Source of the DNA: an uncultured Pseudomonadota bacterium
GTDB lineage: Bacteria > Pseudomonadota > Gammaproteobacteria > Burkholderiales > Eutrophovitaceae
Assembly (NCBI GenBank): GCA_913057845.1
Contig: CAJXPC010000002.1
Span: forward strand, 1-21,739
Direction of reading: 5' to 3'
Length of the DNA stretch: 21,739 bases
Shown here: positions 9,880 to 16,680 of the stretch, in pieces
Numbering within the stretch: the stretch's first letter is position 1
Layout of the letters: each line of letters begins with the position of its first letter
Notes under the pieces: model-generated
Database searches by the model: none
What the model was told of the DNA's origin: nothing
What the model saw: the letters and a program-made list of their open reading frames with translations, nothing else
Program-made: the position numbers and the translations under genes

Positions 9880-10440
9880 ATGATTAGTGTGCTTCCGAAT
9901 ACCATTACCCTTGGTCGATTGTTGTCAGTTCCGTTTTTGGCAATCATATTGTCAGGCCACGACTATCAACTGGCTTTTTGGTTTTTTTTAGTCTTAGGCT
10001 TTTCAGACGGTTTGGATGGGTATGTTGCTCGTCGATTCAACGCAGTCACAACGGTGGGGACGATATTGGATCCTGTCGCTGATAAATTGTTGGTCATTAC
10101 CTGCGCTTCGATCTTGGTTTGGGAAGGTTTATTACCTCTGTGGATTGGCATCCCTCTAGTTTTGAGAGATGTTGTGATGCTGAGTGTTGGACTGCTTGAC
10201 AGCAAATTAAGAGATATTCGAGTGGTACCTAATCTATGGGGTAAGTCACACGCGGCACTTGCGTTTCTAGTTATTGCACTTGCTTTTGCACAAGAGGCAA
10301 AATTATTCGTGAGTGATTTAATTCTAAGTGTGATGATGCCAACATTATTGGTAACTTTGTCTATTTCTACCGTCGTATACTTTGCCGAGTGGCGACGTGT
10401 GCGTCTTAGTGATCGCGCCACATCAGCGGCATCTATGTAG
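9880..10440 (+). CDS. CDP-alcohol phosphatidyltransferase (PgsA / single-domain cardiolipin synthase type)
   Basis: Integral membrane enzyme that transfers a phosphatidyl group from a CDP-lipid to an alcohol such as glycerol-3-phosphate or phosphatidylglycerol. It has 186 residues. The family signature is complete: D43, D46-G47, A50-R51, G60, D64, D68. Four to six hydrophobic spans surround it. The start is placed at ATG 9880 because a GGAG ribosome site stands 6-7 bases ahead and the N-terminus (beginning MISVLPNTITLGRLL) matches the family; an upstream in-frame start at 9850 would add ten unconserved residues. The C-terminal half (RDVVMLSVGLL, PNLWGKSHAALAF) reminds me more of the eukaryotic-type cardiolipin synthase branch than of classical PgsA, so the exact lipid product is open. 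Confidence 0.85.
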   Translation: MISVLPNTITLGRLLSVPFLAIILSGHDYQLAFWFFLVLGFSDGLDGYVARRFNAVTTVGTILDPVADKLLVITCASILVWEGLLPLWIGIPLVLRDVVMLSVGLLDSKLRDIRVVPNLWGKSHAALAFLVIALAFAQEAKLFVSDLILSVMMPTLLVTLSISTVVYFAEWRRVRLSDRATSAASM

Positions 10441-10483
10441 TTTTATCTTTTTGTTACTTGGTCAATCAAAGACTGGTGCAGAC

Positions 10484-11293
10484 TTAAATATGCTTCCAGG
10501 TTGGAGACCTTTTTTCAATAAATGCATCTATCCCTTCGCCAGCATCAAAGGCCATCATATTGCAGGCCATTGTCTCGGCTGCGAACTTGTAGGCGTCATC
10601 TATACCCATCTCAATTTGTCGGTAGAGCATTCGTTTACCTGTTGAAACGGCAACCGCCGACTTGCGAATAATTAAATTAGCCATCTGGATCACTTCGGCA
10701 TTCAGTTGTTTGGCAGGGACAGCTTTGTTGATTAGTCCGAATGACTCTGCGGTGCGTGCGTCAATGAACTCACCGGTAAATAGTAATTCTGCAGCTTTTT
10801 TTCGATGAATGTTTCGAGATACGGCAACCGCCGGTGTTGAGCAAAATAAGCCGTAATTAATACCAGAAGTTGCAAATTTCGCTTCTTCTGAGGCAATGGC
10901 AAGATCACAGGTCCCAACGAGTTGGCAGCCGGCAGCAGTCGCAATGCCATGTACTTTAGCGATCACAGGTTGAGGGATCCTCATTAAGGTGAGCATGAAT
11001 TGGCTGCAGGTATTAAACAGCGCGTCATAGTACTCTCGACTTGGGTTTGCCCGCATTTGTTTAAGGTCGTGCCCAGCACAAAATGCGTCTCCGCTCCCCT
11101 CAATGACTACGACTCGAACCGATGAATCATTGCTGATGGTCTCTAATTGCATTTGCAGTGCTGCAAGCAGTTCCTCGGAGAGCGCGTTGAACGCTTTCGG
11201 GCGGTTAAGTGTCAGTGTGGCGATGCCGCCTTCATCCGCCCTAAGCAATACTGTTTCGTCTGAATTGAGTTTCGCTGTGTTTTCGGCGTCCAT
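10484..11293 (-). CDS. Enoyl-CoA hydratase/isomerase family protein (ECHDC3-like)
   Basis: Crotonase-fold protein of 269 residues. The fold and CoA site are clear: NRPKAFNALSEE (30-41), the oxyanion-hole segment FCAGHDLKQM (71-80) and TAAGCQLVGTCDLAIAS (119-135). Neither hydratase glutamate is present: Q124 stands where crotonase has the first Glu (GGGCEL), and G144 stands where the second (PE) would be. The segment FATSGINYGLFCSTPAVAVSR is typical of the ECHDC3 branch, whose reaction is poorly defined. Calling it a true enoyl-CoA hydratase would be unsafe. It converges on the phosphatidyltransferase gene and diverges from the DUF599 gene. Confidence 0.9.
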   Translation of the reverse strand: MDAENTAKLNSDETVLLRADEGGIATLTLNRPKAFNALSEELLAALQMQLETISNDSSVRVVVIEGSGDAFCAGHDLKQMRANPSREYYDALFNTCSQFMLTLMRIPQPVIAKVHGIATAAGCQLVGTCDLAIASEEAKFATSGINYGLFCSTPAVAVSRNIHRKKAAELLFTGEFIDARTAESFGLINKAVPAKQLNAEVIQMANLIIRKSAVAVSTGKRMLYRQIEMGIDDAYKFAAETMACNMMAFDAGEGIDAFIEKRSPTWKHI

Positions 11294-11325
11294 ATTGAGT
11301 CTCTCATAATCGGTTTCTTTAGAGT

Positions 11326-11354
11326 AGTATAACGCTAATAATAGAATGAGTTAA
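11326..11354 (-). promoter_or_regulatory. Possible sigma-70 promoter for the ECHDC3-like gene
   Basis: Read on the minus strand, TTAACT (11349-11354) and TATACT (11326-11331) are separated by exactly 17 bases. The -10 lies 32 bases upstream of the ATG at 11293. The two hexamers are reasonable matches to the sigma-70 consensus, but the region is AT-rich and chance matches are common. Confidence 0.4.
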
Positions 11355-11415
11355 ACTCCTGAAGATTCTTGTTTTCAATGACTTACGCTAATGCGACCAG
11401 GGATCGAGCCCTATC

Positions 11416-12126
11416 ATGACAATGGATAACGTATCATTTACCGTCATTGATTATCTGGCGGTTGCCATATTTTATTTTGGCTGGGTTGGTTACGCCAAAT
11501 TTTCGAGACGTGCTGCTGATAATGGGATGCCAAGCCTAATGAGTGTCATGGTGCGTTATCGAGAGGAATGGTGGCGCGGGACCATTCGAAGAGATCTAAA
11601 GATCGTTGACGCAAATATTATTCTCACTTTATCAAATGGCGCTACGTTTTTCGCTTCAACGACCATTTTGATCTTAGGTGCGCTTCTGGCGCTATTGGGC
11701 ACGACCGACAGAGCGATTGAAATCCTTGCTGATTTGCCATTTGCGATTAAGAACGACACTTTGGCATGGGACTGTAAAATCGTATTACTGCTCGCTATAT
11801 TTACATATGCTTTTTTTAAGTTCACCTGGTCCTTAAGGCAGCACTTTTTTTGTTCGGTGATGGTAGGCGCAGCACCGGATACTGATGCCGAGCCCGATGT
11901 GCGCGAACAGTTTGTCCAGCGTGGCTCACGAATGGCGACTACCGCGTCGAATACCTTCAATGACGGTTTGCGTGCTTATTACTTTGGTCTATCGGTCTTG
12001 CCTTGGTTTCTGAATTCTTGGCTATTTATTCTCTCCACCATTATGGTAATAGGAATTCTTTACCATCGGGAGTTTAAGTCTGATGCGCTTAAAGCAATGC
12101 TTGGAAATGATTTGAGTAAAGGCTGA
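11416..12126 (+). CDS. DUF599 family membrane protein
   Basis: Membrane protein of unknown function, 236 residues. Hydrophobic spans can be seen at about 11-28, 72-95, 120-140 and 190-222. The family traits I recognise are LTLSNGATFFASTTILILGALLALL, FKFTWSLRQHFFCSVMVGAAP and FNDGLRAYYFGLSVLPWF. Between spans 1 and 2 is a basic loop rich in Arg and Trp (YREEWWRGTIRRD). ATG 11422 is an alternative start two codons downstream. It has no obvious functional partner: the neighbour upstream is divergent and the one downstream is a dead cupin gene. Confidence 0.88.
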   Translation: MTMDNVSFTVIDYLAVAIFYFGWVGYAKFSRRAADNGMPSLMSVMVRYREEWWRGTIRRDLKIVDANIILTLSNGATFFASTTILILGALLALLGTTDRAIEILADLPFAIKNDTLAWDCKIVLLLAIFTYAFFKFTWSLRQHFFCSVMVGAAPDTDAEPDVREQFVQRGSRMATTASNTFNDGLRAYYFGLSVLPWFLNSWLFILSTIMVIGILYHREFKSDALKAMLGNDLSKG

Positions 12127-12172
12127 TGTAATAAAGCTATATGCGTCGACTTTATATTTTATGGGAGGGGTT

Positions 12173-12547
12173 GTGAGCGATAAAAAGAAATTTTCTTGTA
12201 ACCAGTTAGATGACAATGAATTCAAAAAAGATGGTTGGCGCCCATTTTTTGAGTGCAGGGATTTAGGTATTGAAGAGGCGACAGATAGGACTTTTTTTTT
12301 GCGCACGTTATCCGAGCGGTACTCAGCGAGCATTTGGTAACGCTATCATGATATGACATTTCAAATGGTCTACATTTAGAAGTGTTGGGCAGAGTTCGAG
12401 TATGGAGAGGTCGGACGAAAGCGGTTAACAGCCGGCACATGTGTGCATCAGCCGTCGGGCATTCATCATAAGGAAGTCACACATAGTGATGACTTAGAGC
12501 TGATCGAGATTGTGATGCAAGGAGACTTTGAGACGAAAGAGAGTTAA
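12173..12547 (+). pseudogene. Cupin-domain protein, inactivated by two in-frame stops
   Basis: A single frame from GTG 12173 to TAA 12547 (125 codons with stops) reads as a small cupin, but TAA at 12338-12340 and TAG at 12377-12379 interrupt it. Before the breaks it reads KKDGWRPFFECRDLGIEEAT; between and after them it reads YHDMTFQMVYI and CWAEFEYGEVGRKRLTAGTC, then VHQPSGIHHKEVTHSDDLEL. I recognise these as the two halves of a common proteobacterial cupin of about 120 residues. The zone around the first stop, where metal-binding His residues (WHxH) are expected, is also degraded, with Arg where the first His should be. A GGAGG ribosome site stands 4 bases ahead of the GTG; an in-frame ATG at 12161 is an alternative start. 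No frameshift is needed to restore the reading frame. Confidence 0.82.
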
Positions 12548-12554
12548 TTTTTAG

Positions 12555-13172
12555 CTAAGCCACATCGTTACTGGCAATAATTGTTTTTGCGCAATGATCT
12601 GAGAAGTCTTTGGCCTCTTCGATGAACTGAAAAAAATCTAACTCAAAGGATTCTAACTGTGCGACGAGATCTTTCGCGCCGCCTAAAAGTGCGTTCCCTC
12701 GCGTCAGCCTACACCCCAGTCGCTCGATTTGCTGAGTGATCCCATCGATTGTTGTGTAGGCTCCAAACCAATCCTGGTCAATAATTAAGCGCGAGACCTT
12801 TCTGAATCTTTGTGGATTTTCAGGTCGATCTTTGAGGACTACTTGGTAGATGTGTTGGCTGAAATCTGCTAATTTCTTAGCATGCAGTTTCGACCAGTGT
12901 TTGGCAAGAATGTGGTCGAAGTACATATCAATCAGTATCCCAGAAAATCGTCTTTGCTTAGAGTTAATCCTTGCTGCACTTTTTCTGAAAATATCTGAGT
13001 TGTTTGAAAAAACATCAATTTTTCTGTGAAGTTTGATCCCATTAACAACATCATGTTGGTGTGTCCCCAACATCCGCTCGTCTATAGGCCCCTTTACAAA
13101 GTCACCAAGGATGCTGCCTAGTTGCCAGTCCTCATTATTTGGAGATAAGAAAAGATGTGCGAGGTAATTCAT
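12555..13172 (-). CDS. acpH: Acyl carrier protein phosphodiesterase (AcpH family)
   Basis: Predicted hydrolase of the HD-type AcpH group that removes the 4'-phosphopantetheine arm from holo-ACP, giving apo-ACP. It has 205 residues, slightly longer than the E. coli protein. Family features are the N-terminus MNYLAHLFLS, GSILGDFVKG (19-28), the KLHRKIDVFSN segment containing the conserved His and Asp (about 47-57), and LIDMYFDHILAKHW (about 80-93). It converges on the dead cupin gene with 7 bases between stops and diverges from the 350-residue unknown. No clear ribosome site is visible ahead of the ATG. Confidence 0.9.
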   Translation of the reverse strand: MNYLAHLFLSPNNEDWQLGSILGDFVKGPIDERMLGTHQHDVVNGIKLHRKIDVFSNNSDIFRKSAARINSKQRRFSGILIDMYFDHILAKHWSKLHAKKLADFSQHIYQVVLKDRPENPQRFRKVSRLIIDQDWFGAYTTIDGITQQIERLGCRLTRGNALLGGAKDLVAQLESFELDFFQFIEEAKDFSDHCAKTIIASNDVA

Positions 13173-13214
13173 GGCTTATATACTTTTTATCTTAAGATTT
13201 AATGTCTGATCTGT

Positions 13215-13237
13215 ACTGTGCGCAATACGCGCACAGT
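13215..13237. promoter_or_regulatory. Perfect 9-bp inverted repeat in a divergent intergenic region
   Basis: ACTGTGCGC (13215-13223), loop AATAC, then GCGCACAGT (13229-13237): nine perfect pairs, six of them G-C. It lies 43 bases upstream of the acpH start and about 80 bases upstream of the next plus-strand gene. There is no T-run on either side, and both neighbours read away from it, so a terminator is unlikely. A dimeric-repressor operator or a structured leader are the alternatives. Confidence 0.55.
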
Positions 13238-13317
13238 GGTTGCTTTAAATTCATTACGATTCTATCGGAAGACGCAATCGTTATAATCATGGCTAAATAC
13301 AAACAGAGAAACCTACC

Positions 13318-14370
13318 GTGACGAATGATAGTCAAATTACAAATATGAGTCCTTATGAGCAATTGATGGCTCTTGCTAATGATTTAGCGGGGAAGGCGCC
13401 TATAGGACGAGTGTCGGCAGATCAAACGCCGCTTTATAACCTGGTTGATACGTTCGTGGATTCTGGAATGAGTGATGTCGTGAAGCAGGCGTGCTGGCAT
13501 CCTAATTCTATTTTATCTGGTCGTGTGACCAGACAAGTGGCGGACGTAGCGATAACAGCTAATCGAAAACAAAGTGCATTTCGCTTAGATTTGTTTGTGA
13601 TGCCGATTATTTTGGTTATTGGCTCCCAGAAAAGAAATACCATTTCGACGATATTGAATGATGTAGCCGCTTTGAGTGACATCCTTGAAAGTCTTGGCGT
13701 CCTGGGCCACTGTAAGAATTTTGGATTGGCTAATTGTTTAACGGATTATGAAGCCTTGCATCAATATCCCCTTGACTCGTGGAGATTGGCTGGCCAATAC
13801 GATGAATTAAAAAATATGACGGTTTTGGATTTTCCTGGTCATCCAATCGATGTTTCAGCTGGAGTCGAAGTGGCGCATTTGCGATTTCTATGTGGTGTGG
13901 CTCTCAGTCCGGCTTCTGCACCTTCGGTTTTTGAGTCCGCAGGGGATATTGGTAGGTGGGGGATAAAATTTGCTGAGGCGGTAAGCGCCCAATTATCTAA
14001 GGCGGATTGTTCAGTTTTGGCGCTGCCTCGACCACCGAGACCTCTGATCAGATCTCTTGAGGAGGGATACTGGGCAGTGCGGGAAATTGGATTTCAGTTG
14101 TTCGCTAGTAATGCAATCAATCATGCTCGCCTAAAATTTGGGGAGCCAGATGTGTCAATTGATGCGAGTGCAGGTGGTAGAGTGTTGACTCGGTTATCGT
14201 CTTTGTTTGATGACTCGTTCGATAGGACATATGATTTTCCTGTCGCGCCTTATGAATCTAATGATCAAGCGCTTGAAACGATTGATCAGTTCTTTAGGGA
14301 TATAGGTATTCAGCGTTACCAGTTAAAAGTATCCAAAGGCGAAGAGAAATATGTTAACTGCGAACCGTAA
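13318..14370 (+). CDS. Conserved-looking hypothetical protein, 350 residues
   Basis: I cannot assign this to a named family. It reads as a soluble cytoplasmic protein without a signal peptide; the only hydrophobic patch is short (FVMPIILVIG, about 94-103). No nucleotide-binding, metal-binding or protease motif stands out. The most patterned parts are the Pro/Arg-rich LALPRPPRPLIRSLEEGYWAVREIGFQL stretch split over about 236-263 and the following FASNAINHARLKFGEPDVSIDA, which look like a conserved core. The start is GTG 13318; ATG 13345 (at MSPYEQLMAL) is a plausible alternative. A TATAAT hexamer (13282-13287) lies about 30 bases upstream without a good -35. Codon usage looks like that of its neighbours. 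Confidence 0.8.
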   Translation: MTNDSQITNMSPYEQLMALANDLAGKAPIGRVSADQTPLYNLVDTFVDSGMSDVVKQACWHPNSILSGRVTRQVADVAITANRKQSAFRLDLFVMPIILVIGSQKRNTISTILNDVAALSDILESLGVLGHCKNFGLANCLTDYEALHQYPLDSWRLAGQYDELKNMTVLDFPGHPIDVSAGVEVAHLRFLCGVALSPASAPSVFESAGDIGRWGIKFAEAVSAQLSKADCSVLALPRPPRPLIRSLEEGYWAVREIGFQLFASNAINHARLKFGEPDVSIDASAGGRVLTRLSSLFDDSFDRTYDFPVAPYESNDQALETIDQFFRDIGIQRYQLKVSKGEEKYVNCEP

Positions 14371-14408
14371 GATGTACTTGCGAGCTTAATGCTTCTTAAA
14401 AGGGTTTT

Positions 14409-15092
14409 ATGAAAACAGTATTGGTTACTGGTGCCGGCAGAGGCATAGGCTTAGCCGTCGCTAAAAAATTCTCATCAATGGGTTGGAACGTGCTGTCCCT
14501 AGATAAAGAGTTTCAAGCTACTGTTATTGGAGAACGTATTAAGTTTGATTTAAGGTCTCTCGATAAAATTCCAGAGTTAATAGGTCGTTTGGGGCCGATT
14601 GATACGTTGGTTAATAATGCGGCGGTGCTATTTTGTGACGCGATGGACTCCATACCTCAGGATCATATACAAGAGATTTTAGAGGTGAACCTTTTAGCCC
14701 CTGCGAGATTAATTGAGTCCGTCTCATTGGGTATGCGATCCCGAGGCGGTGGCCGTATTGTTTCGGTTGGTTCAGTCTCGGCATTCACGGGTCATCCTGA
14801 TCTTTGGTATGGCGCGACGAAGGCTGCGTTACTGAATCTTACAAAGAGTTATGCGTCACATCTTGGTCGAGATAATATATTCGTGAATGCGGTGGCGCCT
14901 GGACCAACGCTGACGACGATGTATGAGCAATTGCCTGAATCCAGAAAAGAATCTGTAATGAGCAATGTGCATAGTGGACGGCCTTGTTTACCAGAGGAAG
15001 TCGCGGAGACTATTTTTTGGTTGGGGGCAGAAAGTCCGGCCTATGTTTCTGGAACCACTGTTGACGTAAATGGTGGTTCCTACCCTCGATGA
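14409..15092 (+). CDS. Short-chain dehydrogenase/reductase (SDR), substrate unknown
   Basis: NAD(P)-dependent classical SDR of 227 residues, short for the group (usually about 250). Rossmann motif TGAGRGIG spans 7-14, NNAA spans 69-72, and the catalytic set is N94, S122, Y134, K138. The Ser-Tyr spacing is one residue shorter than the usual 13. The C-terminus PAYVSGTTVDVNGGSYPR is typical. Compactness of the region after the first beta-strand (LDKEF) suggests loss of a helix; D32 after the second strand favours NAD over NADP by family rules. A clear AAAAGGG ribosome site stands ahead of the ATG. It follows the 350-residue unknown by 38 bases and precedes the SrkA-type gene by 55. Confidence 0.9.
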   Translation: MKTVLVTGAGRGIGLAVAKKFSSMGWNVLSLDKEFQATVIGERIKFDLRSLDKIPELIGRLGPIDTLVNNAAVLFCDAMDSIPQDHIQEILEVNLLAPARLIESVSLGMRSRGGGRIVSVGSVSAFTGHPDLWYGATKAALLNLTKSYASHLGRDNIFVNAVAPGPTLTTMYEQLPESRKESVMSNVHSGRPCLPEEVAETIFWLGAESPAYVSGTTVDVNGGSYPR

Positions 15093-15147
15093 CTGAAATG
15101 TATTATTTGTCGATTGCCGTTGTGTCGCCTTTTAGGTTTTTGATTCC

Positions 15148-16143
15148 GTGAAATTTCAGGCTGAAGAGACACCATATTTTGGTCTAGGTCCAGACTTAAT
15201 TCTTAATGCGCTTGATCACGTTGGCTGGAAAACTACTGGCAAGTTAATGCCTCTAAATAGTTTCGAGAATCGAGTGTATCAAATTGGCGTTTACGATGAG
15301 GATCGAGAATTCGATGTGGTCGCGAAATTTTATCGACCAGGTCGATGGTCCCAAAATCAATTATTAGAGGAGCACAAATTTACCTTTGATTTGTCTGAGT
15401 TCGAACTTCCAGTGATCGCGCCTATTAAGATTAATCAAGAATCTCTTTTTAAGGTCGGTAAATTTCAGTTCGCCGTATTTGAAAAAAAAGGTGGAAGAGC
15501 ACCTAACTTGGAAGACGATTCGGTGCTGAGTTGGATCGGTCGCTTGATCGGTCGCATTCACGCGGTATCTGCGACGCAATCCTTTCGGTATCGTCCGTCT
15601 ATGAGTACGGGCCAGTTTGGTCGAGAGCCTGTCGAATTTATAATAAATAATGGATTTATGCCTGCTGAATTACGTGAAGCGTACGAAGGTCTCGTAGATC
15701 TCGCGTTAACGGCGATTGATGGCGCTTTAAAACGAGCGGAAGACTCCTCCTTCATCCGGTTATTGGGGGATTGTCACCCTGGAAATATTTTATGGATGGA
15801 AGATGGTCCAAGTTTTGTTGACCTGGATGATGCTGTAATGGGCCCGGCTATTCAGGATTTATGGATGCTGTTGTCGGGAGATCGAGAGTCTATGGCAATG
15901 CAGTTGCGTAAAGTCCTGATCGGATATGAGCAATTTATGACATTTGACTACCAACAGGTCGCTTTAATCGAACCGCTCCGAACGCTGCGCATCATCAACT
16001 ATGCAGGTTGGTTAGCTCAGCGGTGGAACGACCCCGCATTCCAAGTGGCTTTCCCGTGGTTTGGATCACAGCGATATTGGGAAGAACATTTGGGTCATAT
16101 TCGAGAACAAATTGGTTTGATGCAGGAGGGGTTTGCTCTTTAA
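15148..16143 (+). CDS. srkA: Stress-response kinase A (SrkA/RdoA/YihE family)
   Basis: Predicted cytosolic Ser/Thr protein kinase with the APH/choline-kinase fold, which in enterobacteria protects against envelope and oxidative stress death pathways. It has 331 residues, the usual length. The N-lobe lysine is K60 (DVVAKFYRPGRW). The catalytic loop is LLGDCHPGNILW, with D208 and N213, and the metal-binding segment is FVDLDDAVMGPAIQDLWMLL, with D225. These match the SrkA family closely. The start is GTG 15148; no strong ribosome site is visible. The gene stands alone on this strand, followed by a depolymerase remnant, and the DsbA gene often found next to srkA in enterobacteria is absent here. 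Confidence 0.92.
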   Translation: MKFQAEETPYFGLGPDLILNALDHVGWKTTGKLMPLNSFENRVYQIGVYDEDREFDVVAKFYRPGRWSQNQLLEEHKFTFDLSEFELPVIAPIKINQESLFKVGKFQFAVFEKKGGRAPNLEDDSVLSWIGRLIGRIHAVSATQSFRYRPSMSTGQFGREPVEFIINNGFMPAELREAYEGLVDLALTAIDGALKRAEDSSFIRLLGDCHPGNILWMEDGPSFVDLDDAVMGPAIQDLWMLLSGDRESMAMQLRKVLIGYEQFMTFDYQQVALIEPLRTLRIINYAGWLAQRWNDPAFQVAFPWFGSQRYWEEHLGHIREQIGLMQEGFAL

Positions 16144-16168
16144 ATATTTGAGTTTTAATGAACTGATG

Positions 16169-16191
16169 AGATCCAATCTCGGCTCGGATCT
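16169..16191 (+). terminator. Weak hairpin after the srkA-type gene
   Basis: AGATCC (16169-16174) pairs with GGATCT (16186-16191) across an 11-base loop. It lies 26 bases after the stop. Only a few T residues follow directly, with a longer T-run some eight bases later. This is a possible but weak intrinsic terminator. Confidence 0.25.
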
Positions 16192-16245
16192 TTCAGTATT
16201 TTTTCTGAGAAAATAACGGCACCTCAAACCCTAAAGAATCATTTA

Positions 16246-16542
16246 ATGTTTTATGCATTTTATAAGTTGCAGTGCTCTTTGCTTTCGCCTTTAGTGGTTG
16301 CGGCGAATGTCTCAAAAGAAATTGCTAATAGTCCTTTCAATCTAATGCGTGATCTTCATTTCACGAGAGATATGGGTACGAATAGTGAACTCTTTACGTG
16401 GTTAATTCGGGGGTATCAAAAACCCGAATGGGATATCGATACGATTTTGGTATGCTGTAAAAAAGTGGTGATCGATGCAGAAGTTGTGCTCGACAAGCCT
16501 TTTTGTAAATTAATACAAAACACCTGGTTGCAAAAATTGTAG
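16246..16542 (+). pseudogene. N-terminal remnant of intracellular polyhydroxyalkanoate depolymerase (PhaZ)
   Basis: A 98-codon frame resembles only the first part of intracellular PHA/PHB depolymerases, which are about 400 residues long. The recognisable features are the start MFYAFYKLQCSLLSPL, the central GYQKPEWDIDTI, and the segment VVIDAEVVLDKPFCKLI, which corresponds to the family pattern of a KPE/KPxF stretch followed by EEVV and KPFC-x-L. After KLI the sequence stops resembling the family and ends in TAG eight codons later. The alpha/beta-hydrolase core with its lipase box and catalytic triad is missing. I found no continuation in the 138 bases before the next gene in any frame. It is probably a deletion remnant; a retained small protein is possible. 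No good ribosome site is seen. Confidence 0.6.
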
Positions 16543-16585
16543 GACATTACGGTATATTTAGTAGCGGCAAATTTAGGTCGATAAT

Positions 16586-16594
16586 TTATCCACA
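16586..16594 (+). promoter_or_regulatory. Single consensus DnaA box
   Basis: TTATCCACA is an exact match to the strongest DnaA box, within a strongly AT-rich intergenic stretch (about 16575-16665). Only one copy is seen, so an origin is not indicated. It could be a regulatory or titration site, or a chance match. Confidence 0.35.
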
Positions 16595-16680
16595 AATTTT
16601 AAATTTTATTTAAGAGCACGCTAGAAATAAAAAAAAGATATTATGATTTTTATGCGTTGATTATTACCTTGGAGGTATTT

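Noticed and set aside
11399..11412. Small hairpin (AGGG / CCCT) over the DUF599 ribosome site
   Set aside because: Only four base pairs; too weak to call a regulatory structure.
12338..12379. TAA and TAG in the cupin frame as recoded or read-through stops
   Set aside because: Two different stop codons within 14 codons, with damaged metal-site residues around the first, fit decay better than recoding. Other genes here end normally in TAA, TAG and TGA.
13289..13321. Ten-residue leader peptide whose stop overlaps the GTG start of the 350-residue gene
   Set aside because: Its ATG lies right behind the only TATAAT-like hexamer, so a transcript from there would start after the ATG. It also has no ribosome site.
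16586..16594. Replication origin
   Set aside because: Only a single DnaA box is seen, with no cluster of boxes and no dnaA, dnaN, gidA or parAB genes nearby.
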